A stretch of DNA of 64,000 bases from Gordonia neofelifaecis NRRL B-59395 (GCF_000192435.1 NZ_AEUD01000001.1:395823-459822), one strand, 5' to 3'; positions 42,972 to 50,950 are shown, counted from the stretch's first letter. Program-made: numbers and translations. Notes: generated by a model from the sequence alone, not told the origin.

Positions 42972-43154
42972 ATGAACGACGCACCAAGCACGACCTACAC
43001 CGTGACGCCCGACCCCGAGAACGCTGATCTCGTGCTCGTCACCGAACCGAGTGGCCGGACCTTGCGCATTCACCGCGAAGATGCCGATCCTGAGCATCGA
43101 TTCACCGCGTATCGCCTCGCCGCCGGCTGGTTCGGAAACCTCCCTGACCACTGA
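42972..43154 (+). CDS. small protein, paralogue of the product of 49385-49543
   Basis: 60 residues; GAGGAG lies upstream. Not recognised. It shares PDP-x-x-x-D-(L/V)-V-(L/V)-V-x-EPSG near the N-terminus, then IHREDADPEHR and WFGN near the C-terminus, with the small protein at 49385. Compact, charged, no membrane segment. Two copies in one element suggest a small adaptor or inhibitor worth keeping. Confidence 0.6.
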   Translation: MNDAPSTTYTVTPDPENADLVLVTEPSGRTLRIHREDADPEHRFTAYRLAAGWFGNLPDH

Positions 43155-43168
43155 CCGAAGGACCACAG

Positions 43169-43639
43169 ATGCCTGACCGATCACTGCCAGTGCCCGACTG
43201 GGCTTCCGACGTGCTGCGCCGCGCCTGGCCGACACTGTCCGCTGACGACCAGCGCGCCCTCGTCGACGATCACGACAACGCCGTCCTGCGCGACCTGGCT
43301 GTGCAGATGCGCCGCACCGACTCCGCGGACAGCCTCAGCGCCACTCCAGCCGGCGACTTCACACTCGACGGCTGGTACCACGCAGGTCTGCGTTGGCACG
43401 CCGAGCGCTTCGAGGAGCCGTGGAACGGCTGGGCTACGCCGGTCGTCACTGTCCAGACCCTGCGGAACCTCATCGGCGACCTCGCGGCCGACGGCGCCCC
43501 CGTCGGTCGCATCCAAGACAACGGCGTGTTCACTGTGTTCGCCGAGGACCTCGACGACAACTACGACGTGCATCCCGACGCCGATGGCCTCTATCACCTC
43601 TACGAGCTGGGGTGGACCTTCTTGCGCTGCGGCGACTGA
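43169..43639 (+). CDS. hypothetical protein
   Basis: 156 residues; GAAGGA lies upstream. Not recognised. Acidic, tryptophan-rich (DFTLDGWYHAGLRWHAERFEEPWNGW), with a C-terminal EDLDDNYDVHPDADGLYHLYELGW. No motif. It follows the small paralogue gene by 14 bp and is convergent with the restriction endonuclease gene. Confidence 0.55.
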   Translation: MPDRSLPVPDWASDVLRRAWPTLSADDQRALVDDHDNAVLRDLAVQMRRTDSADSLSATPAGDFTLDGWYHAGLRWHAERFEEPWNGWATPVVTVQTLRNLIGDLAADGAPVGRIQDNGVFTVFAEDLDDNYDVHPDADGLYHLYELGWTFLRCGD

Positions 43640-43649
43640 CCAGGCAAGG

Positions 43650-44780
43650 CTACGCCTCGTCCTCCGGCTCCTCGACATACCCGAACCCTGCATCGAGACC
43701 GTGATCGGACATCCAGTTGCGGAAGTAGTCCTGGCCATCCTGCGTTCGCTGGATCCGCCCGAGGTAGTAGTCGACGCCGAGAAGGGCCTCCTGCTGCTTC
43801 GGTAGGTCCCACACTCGGACCGCCCAGGCCAGATCCTGGATGGTCAGGACGATGATGTTCCGAGCCTGGATGAGATCGCGCGCCTCGTCGGTCACATCTC
43901 GACAGACGACGACCGCGGTCGCATTGGGGGCCGCCGCAATGTCCTCGAAGAAGTCGGTGAGCTGCCCTTCGACGTTGTCCATGTCAAGCAGCATGTCCTT
44001 GACCTCGGCTGCCAGCTCGGGTTCACTTCCGCGGAACCCGTCGACATCGCCCAGTCGTCCCTGCCTGGACGAACCTGTGTTGACGCTTGCAGATTCCAGG
44101 ATCAGGTTCGGTGAGTCCGCCCGCAGATAGCCGTACGCGATACCTTGCAACAGCGCCCCGCCGCGGACCTTCTTTACCGTGGTCGGCATCTCTGCCAAGA
44201 CCGCCTCGAACGGCCGAACGACTCGGTCGCGAACCTCAGCCAGCTTCATCTCAGGTCGAGGAAGCACACCCTCGGTCCAGACGTGCTCGGCGAGACGAGC
44301 ACGCTCCCCGGGAGCGAGTCGGTACATCTGCTCGATCCACGAGCGGTATCCCGGCCACGACTGAGTCGCATGCCCCTGGTTGATCGGGTGCTCTCGCAGC
44401 ATCTCATTGCGGATGATCGCAAGCGCGACGTTGTACCGAGGTCGAAGAGTGACGACCTCGCCGTCGGACATCGTGAAGTTCAACGTGTTCACCGACCGTT
44501 CGCCGGGCTTGGCCGACTGGGGAGGGTGCGAGACGAACACGTCAGGGAGGTCGTCGACGCCGGCGAGGTCCAGCAGTTCCTCGGCTTGCACGATCAATGC
44601 CAGGCACAGCGCTGACCAGTGGTTCTGGTTCCGCGGCCGATCGGTCTCCAACCACTCGATCGCCGCAGCCAACTCCGGCGACACTGATCCGCCAGGCAGC
44701 TCCCGATCGAGGAAGCCTGCCGGGAACCCGATCTGCTCTGCGAAGTTGCTCAGCGGCTGATCACCGCCACGGGTTGCCAT
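43650..44780 (-). CDS. type II restriction endonuclease (PD-(D/E)XK type)
   Basis: 376 residues from the ATG at 44780, directly after the methyltransferase stop. A PD-(D/E)XK core is visible: Asp245/Asp247 in GRLGDVDGF, then Glu259-Val-Lys261 in LAAEVKD. The rest (NHWSALCLALIVQAEELLDLAG, LNFTMSDGEVVTLRPRYNVALAIIRNEM) resembles SacI-type endonucleases, though I could not test this. Cognate partner of the cytosine methyltransferase. Protects the element's host or stabilises the element by post-segregational killing. Recognition sequence unknown. Confidence 0.75.
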   Translation of the reverse strand: MATRGGDQPLSNFAEQIGFPAGFLDRELPGGSVSPELAAAIEWLETDRPRNQNHWSALCLALIVQAEELLDLAGVDDLPDVFVSHPPQSAKPGERSVNTLNFTMSDGEVVTLRPRYNVALAIIRNEMLREHPINQGHATQSWPGYRSWIEQMYRLAPGERARLAEHVWTEGVLPRPEMKLAEVRDRVVRPFEAVLAEMPTTVKKVRGGALLQGIAYGYLRADSPNLILESASVNTGSSRQGRLGDVDGFRGSEPELAAEVKDMLLDMDNVEGQLTDFFEDIAAAPNATAVVVCRDVTDEARDLIQARNIIVLTIQDLAWAVRVWDLPKQQEALLGVDYYLGRIQRTQDGQDYFRNWMSDHGLDAGFGYVEEPEDEA

Positions 44781-44781
44781 C

Positions 44782-45852
44782 TCAGAACCACCGATTCCCG
44801 TCCTGGAGGGCTTCGCCGACAGCCTGGGCCAGCAGCGGAGGAACAGCATTGCCGACCTGCAGTCGCTGGCTGGTGACGCCGCCGAGGAACTGGAACCGGT
44901 CAGGGAAGGACTGGAGCCTTGCGCCCTCTCGTGTTGTGAGGCCGCGGTCCTGGGTCGGGTGGATGCAGCGGGTACCCGAGGGCTTGCCCAGGTTCTGCGT
45001 GATCGCGACGGCCGGCCGCCACGAGGCCAGTCGGCTGTAGGAGTTGTGAAAACCTGCGCGGGGCTGCAGCTTCGGAGGGATCGCCGTCCGGTTCCCGCCG
45101 TCCGGGATGTACGAGATCGCCTTCACGAGGTGCTCGGGGTGGTTCGACACGCTGTGGCCTTGAAGTACGTCACCGGGTAGGTGCATCAACTTCTGGTACG
45201 GCGTCGACGGCGGCTTCGTGTACTCAGTGGCGGCTTCGCCCGCGCTCAGCTCGGGCAGATCGAAGATCGCGTCGGCAACGCTGACGTACGTCTCGTCGTC
45301 GTGCGTGATCGGCGGGCCCTGGAAGAGCCCACGGTCCCGGTGTCCGACGAACACGACGCGGCGGCGCAACTGCGGCACACCGTGCTCGGCCGAGGTGAGC
45401 ACCATGAATCGGACGCGGTAGCCGAGATCCTTGAATGACTCGGCCACCTCCTGTTCATAGCTCATGTCCTTCAGACCGAGGACGTTCTCGATCATGAACC
45501 CCTTAGGCCTCAACCCTTTGACGATCCGCCGGAACTGTAAGAACAGCACATTCCTCGGGTCCTCACGGTTTCGTTTGCCGACAGTGCTGTAGCCCTGGCA
45601 GGGAGGCCCGCCGACGACCCAGTCCGGCTTCTCTGGCAGCAGCTGCGCGAGCTTCGGCATCGTCAGCTTGCGCACATCGCACTCGATCGTCGGGTGGTCG
45701 GGCATGTTGTGGCTGTACGTCTTCAGTGCGTCGCCCCAGTAGTCCGATGCCAGTAGGCACTCCATGCCGGATTGCTGCAGTCCCCACGAGAGCCCCCCAG
45801 CCCCCGCGAACAGATCGATGAAAGTTTCAGCCACGAGGGAGATCTTAACCAA
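44782..45852 (-). CDS. DNA (cytosine-5-)-methyltransferase
   Basis: 356 residues from a TTG at 45852; a GTG at 45834 is the alternative start. Ordered C5 motifs: I FIDLFAGAGGLSWG, IV GGPPCQGYS with catalytic Cys85, VI ENVLG (Glu122), VIII QLRRRVVFVG, and X GNAVPPLLAQAVG. The target-recognition region lies between VIII and IX. It modifies sites cut by the endonuclease one base downstream. TACGAT on the minus strand (45864-45869) could be its -10. Confidence 0.93.
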   Translation of the reverse strand: MVKISLVAETFIDLFAGAGGLSWGLQQSGMECLLASDYWGDALKTYSHNMPDHPTIECDVRKLTMPKLAQLLPEKPDWVVGGPPCQGYSTVGKRNREDPRNVLFLQFRRIVKGLRPKGFMIENVLGLKDMSYEQEVAESFKDLGYRVRFMVLTSAEHGVPQLRRRVVFVGHRDRGLFQGPPITHDDETYVSVADAIFDLPELSAGEAATEYTKPPSTPYQKLMHLPGDVLQGHSVSNHPEHLVKAISYIPDGGNRTAIPPKLQPRAGFHNSYSRLASWRPAVAITQNLGKPSGTRCIHPTQDRGLTTREGARLQSFPDRFQFLGGVTSQRLQVGNAVPPLLAQAVGEALQDGNRWF

Positions 45853-45953
45853 CTAGGTCGAGGATCGTACGCACGTTCGATATATCTGCGCGCCACGATC
45901 CCACGCCTCAGCACCAGGCATCACATCCAACACCAACCATGAGGGAGTCCACC

Positions 45954-46220
45954 ATGCCTGAACTGATTCATCTCGACGTTGTGGTCGAACATCACCGACC
46001 GTCCATGGGGCGGTTCACCGCCCGTCGACTGCAGATCGCACTGGCCGCACCATCTCCGGAAGAGCGGTCCGATGACCACCATCTGTCGGTGTGGGCGCGC
46101 GCGGAACTCTCTCGGTGGGTTCGAGGTCGGCGAGGTTCTGAGTCCGTTGCCATCGTCCGCGTGATCGCCGCACCGATCGGCTTCGAGTCCCTGGTCGGAG
46201 TGGGCGTGCAGGCGTGCTGA
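45954..46220 (+). CDS. small hypothetical protein related to the product of 48103-48546
   Basis: 88 residues from the ATG at 45954. Its C-terminal half (LSVWARAELSRW, then VRVIAAPIGFESLVGV) aligns with LTAWAQDELIQL and ARITHAPVPFEHLVGL in the protein at 48103, implying a shared domain. No known motif. It lies between the restriction-modification pair and the resolvase and may be an isolated cargo gene. Confidence 0.5.
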   Translation: MPELIHLDVVVEHHRPSMGRFTARRLQIALAAPSPEERSDDHHLSVWARAELSRWVRGRRGSESVAIVRVIAAPIGFESLVGVGVQAC

Positions 46221-46295
46221 TCGACTGTCCGCAAGCCGGTCGTTGACCGTACACCCGAACGACACCAGTCCAGCCGGCGTAAACGCAGGCCGGAC

Positions 46296-46351
46296 TGTCT
46301 CGTAAGACCCGTGCGGCACTTTGTCGCATAAGCGGTCCCGCTAACGTACAA
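46296..46351. promoter_or_regulatory. candidate res site of the serine resolvase
   Basis: TGTCGCATAAGC (46322-46333) and GCTAACGTACA (46341-46351, inverse TGTACGTTAGC) form an imperfect inverted pair of the kind bound by a resolvase dimer at a crossover site. A further half-site TGTCTCGTAAGAC is at 46296-46308. They end 8 bp before the resolvase gene. Confidence 0.5.
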
Positions 46352-46358
46352 TGGACTC

Positions 46359-46931
46359 ATGAAGATCGGCTACGCGCGGGTGAGCACCGACCGTCAGGAC
46401 CTCACCGCCCAGATCACCGAACTCCAGGCGCTCGGCGTCGAGGAGAAGAACATCTACACCGACCCCGGCTTCACCGGCACCAACCGACAGCGCCCTGGTC
46501 TCGCGCAGGCACTGGCCGCCGCGAGTCACCCCGGCGCGGAGTTCGTCGTGACCAAGCTCGACCGGCTCGCCCGGTCGATCCGTGACGCCAAGGACATCGC
46601 CGACCAGCTCGTCGCCAGCGGCGCGGTCCTGCAGATCGGACGCAGCGCCTACGACCCGAACGACGCGATGGGCAAGATGATGTTCAACATCATGGCGACC
46701 TTCGCCGAGTTCGAGGCCGATCTGATCAGGCAGCGCACCCGAGAGGGCATGGCCGTGGCCAAAGCTCGCGGACGGTTGCAGGGCAAGAAGCCCAAGCTCC
46801 CGCCGAACCAGGAGAAGCGACTCGTCGAGCTGTTCAAGGCCGGCGGGCACTCCGTCGGCGAGTTGGCTGGCGACTTCGGTGTCAGCCGAGCCACGGTGTA
46901 CCGTGCCGTCCAGCGAGCAGGTGTCCGATGA
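46359..46931 (+). CDS. serine recombinase (resolvase/invertase family)
   Basis: 190 residues. The catalytic domain starts MKIGYARVSTDRQDL with Ser9; KLDRLARSIRD supplies the arginines; NIMATFAEFEADLIRQRTREGM is the dimer helix. A C-terminal HTH (SVGELAGDFGVSRATVYRAVQRAG) completes a small resolvase. Role: resolving multimers of the excised replicon or cassette inversion. Res-like repeats lie just upstream. It overlaps the methylase gene by 4 bp, an unusual operon. Confidence 0.93.
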   Translation: MKIGYARVSTDRQDLTAQITELQALGVEEKNIYTDPGFTGTNRQRPGLAQALAAASHPGAEFVVTKLDRLARSIRDAKDIADQLVASGAVLQIGRSAYDPNDAMGKMMFNIMATFAEFEADLIRQRTREGMAVAKARGRLQGKKPKLPPNQEKRLVELFKAGGHSVGELAGDFGVSRATVYRAVQRAGVR

Positions 46932-47869
46932 GCATCCCCAGTCCCATCACCTACTTCGGCGGCAAATCCCGTCTGGCCGAACAGATCGTCGAACTCTTCC
47001 CGCCGCACCGGCACTATGTCGAGGTGTGCGGGGGTTCCCTCGCCGTGCTGCTGGCCAAACCGCCCAGCGCCCAGGAGACCGTCAACGACTTGAACAAGTC
47101 CCTGATGACGTTCTGGCGCATGGTCCGTGATCGCCCAGAAGACCTCGAACGAGCCTGTTCCCTCACCCCGCACTCCCGTGCCGAGCGCGAACTGGCGTGG
47201 TCCATCGCCGACGACCTTGACGAACTTGAGATCGCCCGTCGCGTTTTCGTGGCGCTGACCCAGGGGCGGATGGGCAGTCAGACGAAGACCGGCTGGCGTC
47301 ACGACACCGGGGAGAAGACCACCGCGATGCCGGTGCGCTTAGCGCGCTATGCGGGTCGGATCGCGCCGGCGGCCGCTCGACTCGCAGCCGTCTCACTCGA
47401 ATGCCGCCCGGCCGTCGAGATGGTCGAAGCCTACGGGCGCCACCGCAGCAATCTGTTGTACATCGACCCGCCCTACGACACGCCCCGTGCCGCGTCGTAC
47501 GCCGTCGACATGTCTGGCGACGATCACAAGCAGCTCATCGACGCCGCCCTCGCGGCCACCTCGGCCGTCGTGGTCTCCGGCTACGCCGGCGGGCAGTGGG
47601 ATCAAAGGCTCTCCGACGCCGGGTGGTACCGGCATGAGATCACCACCACGACCACGCAAGGCGGTAGTGGTCAGCCGCGGACGGAGGTCGTCTGGAGCAA
47701 TCGCATTACGACGGAAAGCACCATCGATTCCGTCGTAATTCCCGCACACCGATGTCCCCAGTGCACAGCGATCGTAAAGCAACCGGCCCGCGGTCGACGG
47801 CGGACGTTCTGCTCGCGCTCATGCCGCGACGCGGCGCGCTACCGACGTGTGATGGGGGCGAGGTCATGA
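46928..47869 (+). CDS. Dam-like DNA adenine methylase with a C-terminal zinc-finger tail
   Basis: 313 residues. D12-class N6-adenine methyltransferase: TYFGGKSRLA (motif X/I region, residues 8-17), VEVCGGSLAVLL and the catalytic DPPY at 180-183. After the domain ends (about 262) there is a four-cysteine finger with Cys276, Cys279, Cys295 and Cys299 followed by basic residues. A methylase without a partner nuclease is common in phages and conjugative elements, where it protects DNA from restriction. Cotranscribed with the resolvase. Confidence 0.88.
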   Translation: MSIPSPITYFGGKSRLAEQIVELFPPHRHYVEVCGGSLAVLLAKPPSAQETVNDLNKSLMTFWRMVRDRPEDLERACSLTPHSRAERELAWSIADDLDELEIARRVFVALTQGRMGSQTKTGWRHDTGEKTTAMPVRLARYAGRIAPAAARLAAVSLECRPAVEMVEAYGRHRSNLLYIDPPYDTPRAASYAVDMSGDDHKQLIDAALAATSAVVVSGYAGGQWDQRLSDAGWYRHEITTTTTQGGSGQPRTEVVWSNRITTESTIDSVVIPAHRCPQCTAIVKQPARGRRRTFCSRSCRDAARYRRVMGARS

Positions 47870-48039
47870 CCGACGACATCGACGACCCCGACGCCGAGTT
47901 CCTGGCCACCGAGCACATCGGCAATGCGATCAACGCCCTCGCTCAAGCCGAGGAAGCTGTGGCCGAGCCCGCGCCCATGCCGCCGGAGGTCGCTGAGCGG
48001 CTCGACGCCTTGATCGATCGGCTCACCGACGATAGCTAA
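47866..48039 (+). CDS. small acidic hypothetical protein
   Basis: 57 residues, starting by ATGA overlap with the methylase stop. Acidic and helical (MTDDIDDPDAEFLATEHIGN, then ERLDALIDRLTDDS). Not recognised. The overlap makes expression likely. It is last in the resolvase-methylase operon before a terminator hairpin. Confidence 0.55.
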   Translation: MTDDIDDPDAEFLATEHIGNAINALAQAEEAVAEPAPMPPEVAERLDALIDRLTDDS

Positions 48040-48064
48040 CCACGCCGGCGAAGCCGTCGCCGGA

Positions 48065-48099
48065 GACCTCCTCGAACACCCGGTTCGAGGAGGTCTTTT
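48065..48099 (+). terminator. terminator whose 3' arm contains the next gene's ribosome-binding site
   Basis: GACCTCCTCGAAC-ACCCG-GTTCGAGGAGGTC, a perfect 13-bp stem, then TTTT. The GGAGG in the right arm (48089-48093) is 9 nt before the ATG at 48103. The hairpin would both end the upstream transcript and hide that ribosome-binding site. Confidence 0.75.
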
Positions 48100-48102
48100 C
48101 GT

Positions 48103-48546
48103 ATGTCTGTACCCGCACCCTTCACCAGCACCGCGACGAGAGACGGTTCACGCATCGTCGTCGCCCGGCACGATGACGTGACCGGCGGCCAACCGTTGAT
48201 CACCATCCTGACCGACGATCTCGGCCTGCTGAACTTCTCACGAGCCCCCGCCGAAGCGCTCGGACGCCTGCTGCTGCGCACCGTGGCCGACGTCGTCGCC
48301 GTGACGGTGTCGATCAGTAACTCGTACCCGGAACTCGGACGGCACTTCGCACGTACCGAGGAGGCAGATCTTCCGGCACCGCCCGACGGCATCGACCTCA
48401 CGGCCTGGGCGCAGGACGAGCTGATCCAGCTCACCGGCGAGGGCGCCGAGTACGCCAACGTCCGCGGCGTCTACGAGGCGCGAATCACTCACGCGCCGGT
48501 GCCGTTTGAACATCTCGTCGGTCTGACCGCCCACGGCGAGGGCTAG
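48103..48546 (+). CDS. hypothetical protein with a domain shared with the product of 45954-46220
   Basis: 147 residues. Not recognised. N-terminal half: DGSRIVVARHDDVTGGQPLITILTDD. Central helix: ALGRLLLRTVADVVAVTVSI. The C-terminal part (LTAWAQDELIQL, ITHAPVPFEHLVGL) matches the 88-residue protein at 45954. Its Shine-Dalgarno is inside a terminator-like hairpin, so translation could be regulated. It starts a run of small genes ending with the ArdA-like gene. Confidence 0.55.
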   Translation: MSVPAPFTSTATRDGSRIVVARHDDVTGGQPLITILTDDLGLLNFSRAPAEALGRLLLRTVADVVAVTVSISNSYPELGRHFARTEEADLPAPPDGIDLTAWAQDELIQLTGEGAEYANVRGVYEARITHAPVPFEHLVGLTAHGEG

Positions 48547-48555
48547 GAGAACACC

Positions 48556-48810
48556 ATGCCTGCACCCATCATTACGCCGCAGCAGATGGCCAAGGACGCC
48601 CTGTCGATCATCGGCATCCAGGTCACCGGTGGCCGGAGTGTCGTGCTCACCGACCGCGACAGCGTCGGCGAGCGTGCGTTCACCTACCTGATCAACCCGT
48701 CGCAGCTGGAGTACGCCTGCGACCAGTACCGGCTCACCGTCGGCGAGTCGATCGACTACGAGGGCCTGGAGGCAGTTCTGCCCTGGCTCACCGAGGAGGA
48801 CTTCCAATGA
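48556..48810 (+). CDS. small hypothetical protein
   Basis: 84 residues; TAGGAG lies upstream. Not recognised. Mixed alpha/beta (MAKDALSIIGIQVTGGRSVVL, then ESIDYEGLEAVLPWLTEEDF). The stop overlaps the ArdA-like start by 4 bp, so it is translationally coupled to it and may be an antirestriction accessory. Confidence 0.55.
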   Translation: MPAPIITPQQMAKDALSIIGIQVTGGRSVVLTDRDSVGERAFTYLINPSQLEYACDQYRLTVGESIDYEGLEAVLPWLTEEDFQ

Positions 48811-49382
48811 CGTCACCGCTGCGACCGTCCGTCGCCATCACCGAGCCCGACCGCCCGCAGATCTGGGTGGGCTGCTTCCGATGCCGGAACGACGGTCTTC
48901 TCGTCGGCGACTGGTTCGACGCCGTCGGCGCCGAGACGATCACCGTCGCCGAGGTCCACCGCGGCTCGGGCGTCGACTGGGCCGAGGAGGGCTGCGAGGA
49001 GATCTGGGTCTTCGACACCGACGGCGTGTGGCCGACCAGCACCGAGATGGACACGACTACAGCCGGGCGCTGGGGCGAGCTGTACGAGCTGGTCGGACCG
49101 AACCAGTGGCCGGCGTTCTGCGCGTGGGCACGCTCGGAGGGCGTCACCATCGACGGCGAGGACCTGCCCGACGTCGGCACCTTCGAGGAGCGGTACGAGG
49201 GCGAGCACGACGACTGGAACGCCTTCGTCTGGCACCACGTGGTTGAGATGGACCTTCAAGCCGGTTGGCCAGACGAGGCGGTTCGCTACTTCGACGTGAC
49301 GCGCTACGGCCGCGACCTGCGGCACAGCTACTCGGTCGAGGACGCGCAGTACGGCGGTGTCTACGTGTTCCGGGACGCGTGA
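48807..49382 (+). CDS. ardA: ArdA-like antirestriction protein
   Basis: 191 residues, acidic. Family character lies in the order: N-terminal IWVGCFRCRNDGLLVGDWFDA, middle WAEEGCEEIWVFDTDG and WGELYELVGPNQWPAFCAWA, then FEERYEGEHDDWNAFVWHHV and a C-terminal YGRDLRHSYSVEDAQYGGVYVF, which closely follows ArdA domain 3. ArdA is a DNA mimic whose acidic surface copies B-DNA and blocks type I restriction enzymes when a conjugative element enters a new host. Its place with methylases fits. Confidence 0.8.
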   Translation: MTSPLRPSVAITEPDRPQIWVGCFRCRNDGLLVGDWFDAVGAETITVAEVHRGSGVDWAEEGCEEIWVFDTDGVWPTSTEMDTTTAGRWGELYELVGPNQWPAFCAWARSEGVTIDGEDLPDVGTFEERYEGEHDDWNAFVWHHVVEMDLQAGWPDEAVRYFDVTRYGRDLRHSYSVEDAQYGGVYVFRDA

Positions 49383-49384
49383 CC

Positions 49385-49543
49385 ATGTACATCATCGCGC
49401 CCGACCCAGTCGATGTCGACGTTGTCGTCGTCCAGGAGCCGTCGGGATGGATCCGCCGCATCCACAGAGAAGACGCCGATCCAGAACACCGGCACCTCGC
49501 CGTCCGCTTGGCCGCCACCTGGTTCGGCAACGATCCCGCGTGA
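49385..49543 (+). CDS. small protein, paralogue of the product of 42972-43154
   Basis: 52 residues from the ATG at 49385, 3 bp after the ArdA-like stop. Shares APDP, EPSG, IHREDADPEHR and WFGN with the 60-residue protein 6.4 kb upstream. Function unknown. Cotranscription with ardA suggests a role in establishment or host takeover, by context only. Confidence 0.6.
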   Translation: MYIIAPDPVDVDVVVVQEPSGWIRRIHREDADPEHRHLAVRLAATWFGNDPA

Positions 49544-49560
49544 CATATCCTGAAACACGG

Positions 49561-49603
49561 AAACCCCCTGGTGCGCGACCTGCACCAGGGGGTTTCTGCT
49601 TTA
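49561..49603. terminator. bidirectional terminator between convergent operons
   Basis: AAACCCCCTGGTGC (49561-49574) pairs with GCACCAGGGGGTTT (49582-49595); CTGCTTTA follows on the plus strand. It separates the ArdA run from the leftward membrane operon. Confidence 0.85.
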
Positions 49604-49613
49604 TCTCAGCGCG

Positions 49614-50003
49614 TCAGCACGTCGGCGTCAGCAGTGCGATACCCGGCACACCGTCGACGCGGTAGACGGTCATCGTGTCTCCGTCCGCGCCGATGGTCTT
49701 CGCCGTCAGCCGGACCGTCACACCCCCGACGTGTGCGGTGCCGCCGGTCGGCGTCGGCTTGATCCGTCCCCGCTGGCCGAAGGCGGTGATCGTGCCGTCC
49801 TTGACGTGCGCCGTGCCGATCTTCGTGCCGGTGCCGGGCATGGCGGGCGGGAGAGCGATCGACGAGATCGCTTCGTAGCACCCGTCGGCGACTCCCGCTG
49901 CGGTGTCCGCGGCGGCCGTGCCCGCGCCGAGCCCGGCGAGGGCAGCTGTGGCGCCGAGTCCGGCGACGGCGGTGGCGATCTTGATGTGCTTGCTCGTGTT
50001 CAT
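49614..50003 (-). CDS. small secreted protein with two cysteines
   Basis: 129 residues. Signal peptide at residues 1-32 (KHIKIATAVAGLGATAALAG, then GAGTAAAD). The mature domain is beta-rich, with one cysteine near the start (DGCYEA) and one as the last residue, which could form a disulfide. Not recognised. Last gene of the leftward membrane operon; 63 bp separate it from the anchored protein upstream. Confidence 0.65.
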   Translation of the reverse strand: MNTSKHIKIATAVAGLGATAALAGLGAGTAAADTAAGVADGCYEAISSIALPPAMPGTGTKIGTAHVKDGTITAFGQRGRIKPTPTGGTAHVGGVTVRLTAKTIGADGDTMTVYRVDGVPGIALLTPTC

Positions 50004-50065
50004 GGTGTGACCCTTCCTGGTCTTGGTTCCTCTTGTCTTGCTGGTGGAGTCGAGCTGCGCCTACG

Positions 50066-50950
50066 TCATTTCTCGGCCTCCTCTTTCTCCTTCTCGTCCG
50101 CCGGAGCCGCTTCGAGGTCGGCCTTGACCACCTTGTCGCCGATGACCGCGAGCACGCCGGTCTCGCTGCCGCCGTCCGCCTGCACTGCCGCGACCTCGAC
50201 CTGGTCGTCCTTCAGCCCGCGAGCGTTCTCAGGGATCCCCTCGCCGACGACGCGGTAAGGGCCCGCGACACCCTGCTTGCAGGCGCCGGCGACGTTCTCG
50301 TCGGTGCCATCGCCCGGCCCCTCGGTGACGTGCAGTCCCTTGGCCGTGTCGACAGTCGCCTTCCACCACGGGTCGCCCGCGGGGGCTCCCTTCGCCGGTG
50401 CCGGCTCGGCGATGTAGAGGCCCCATGTGGTCTTCGCCGTCTGAAGGATGACCACTTCATCGGCCTTCTCGAGCCGTCCGGCGAACCCCGACGGGAGCGT
50501 GACGCTGTCGGTCACCTTGAGTTGCAGCATCGGCTCCGTTGACCCGGTCCAGGCAGCTCCCGCGAGGTCCGAGCAGGCATCCACGGACTGCTTGACCTCT
50601 TCCTTCTTGCTGCTCGCAGCGGCGCGCACCTGCGAGCTCTTCGCAGCTGCGGCGTCTTTCACGTCGGACACCGTGTTCTGGTCGCCGACGGCGCTCAGGC
50701 CCCACGCAATGCCGCCGCCGACCAGCAGTACCACCGCCGCCGCACCAGCGATCAGCAGTTTCGGTGCCTTGCCGACCTTCGGCACCGCAGGGGTGTCACC
50801 GACCGCCGGCGGCTGCGCCGCAGGCGTCGGTGTAGCGGCCGACTCGATGGTGATCGGCTCGCCGTTCTCGTCGACGGGGTTGCCGTCCGCGTCGACGTAG
50901 GAACCGTCCGGCTGCTCGTAGATCTCGATCTCTTCGTACTCGTCAGGCAT
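50066..50950 (-). CDS. single-pass membrane protein with extracytoplasmic domain
   Basis: 294 residues. The acidic N-terminus contains MPDEYEEIEIYEQPDGSYVD and a proline/alanine linker; the transmembrane helix is at about 63-87; then a coiled Ala/Lys stretch and a globular extracytoplasmic domain with two cysteines, ending in a Glu/Lys-rich tail. Not recognised. It overlaps the upstream gene by 8 bp. It could be a channel, pilus-like or surface component of a mating apparatus; this is contextual. Confidence 0.6.
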   Translation of the reverse strand: MPDEYEEIEIYEQPDGSYVDADGNPVDENGEPITIESAATPTPAAQPPAVGDTPAVPKVGKAPKLLIAGAAAVVLLVGGGIAWGLSAVGDQNTVSDVKDAAAAKSSQVRAAASSKKEEVKQSVDACSDLAGAAWTGSTEPMLQLKVTDSVTLPSGFAGRLEKADEVVILQTAKTTWGLYIAEPAPAKGAPAGDPWWKATVDTAKGLHVTEGPGDGTDENVAGACKQGVAGPYRVVGEGIPENARGLKDDQVEVAAVQADGGSETGVLAVIGDKVVKADLEAAPADEKEKEEAEK

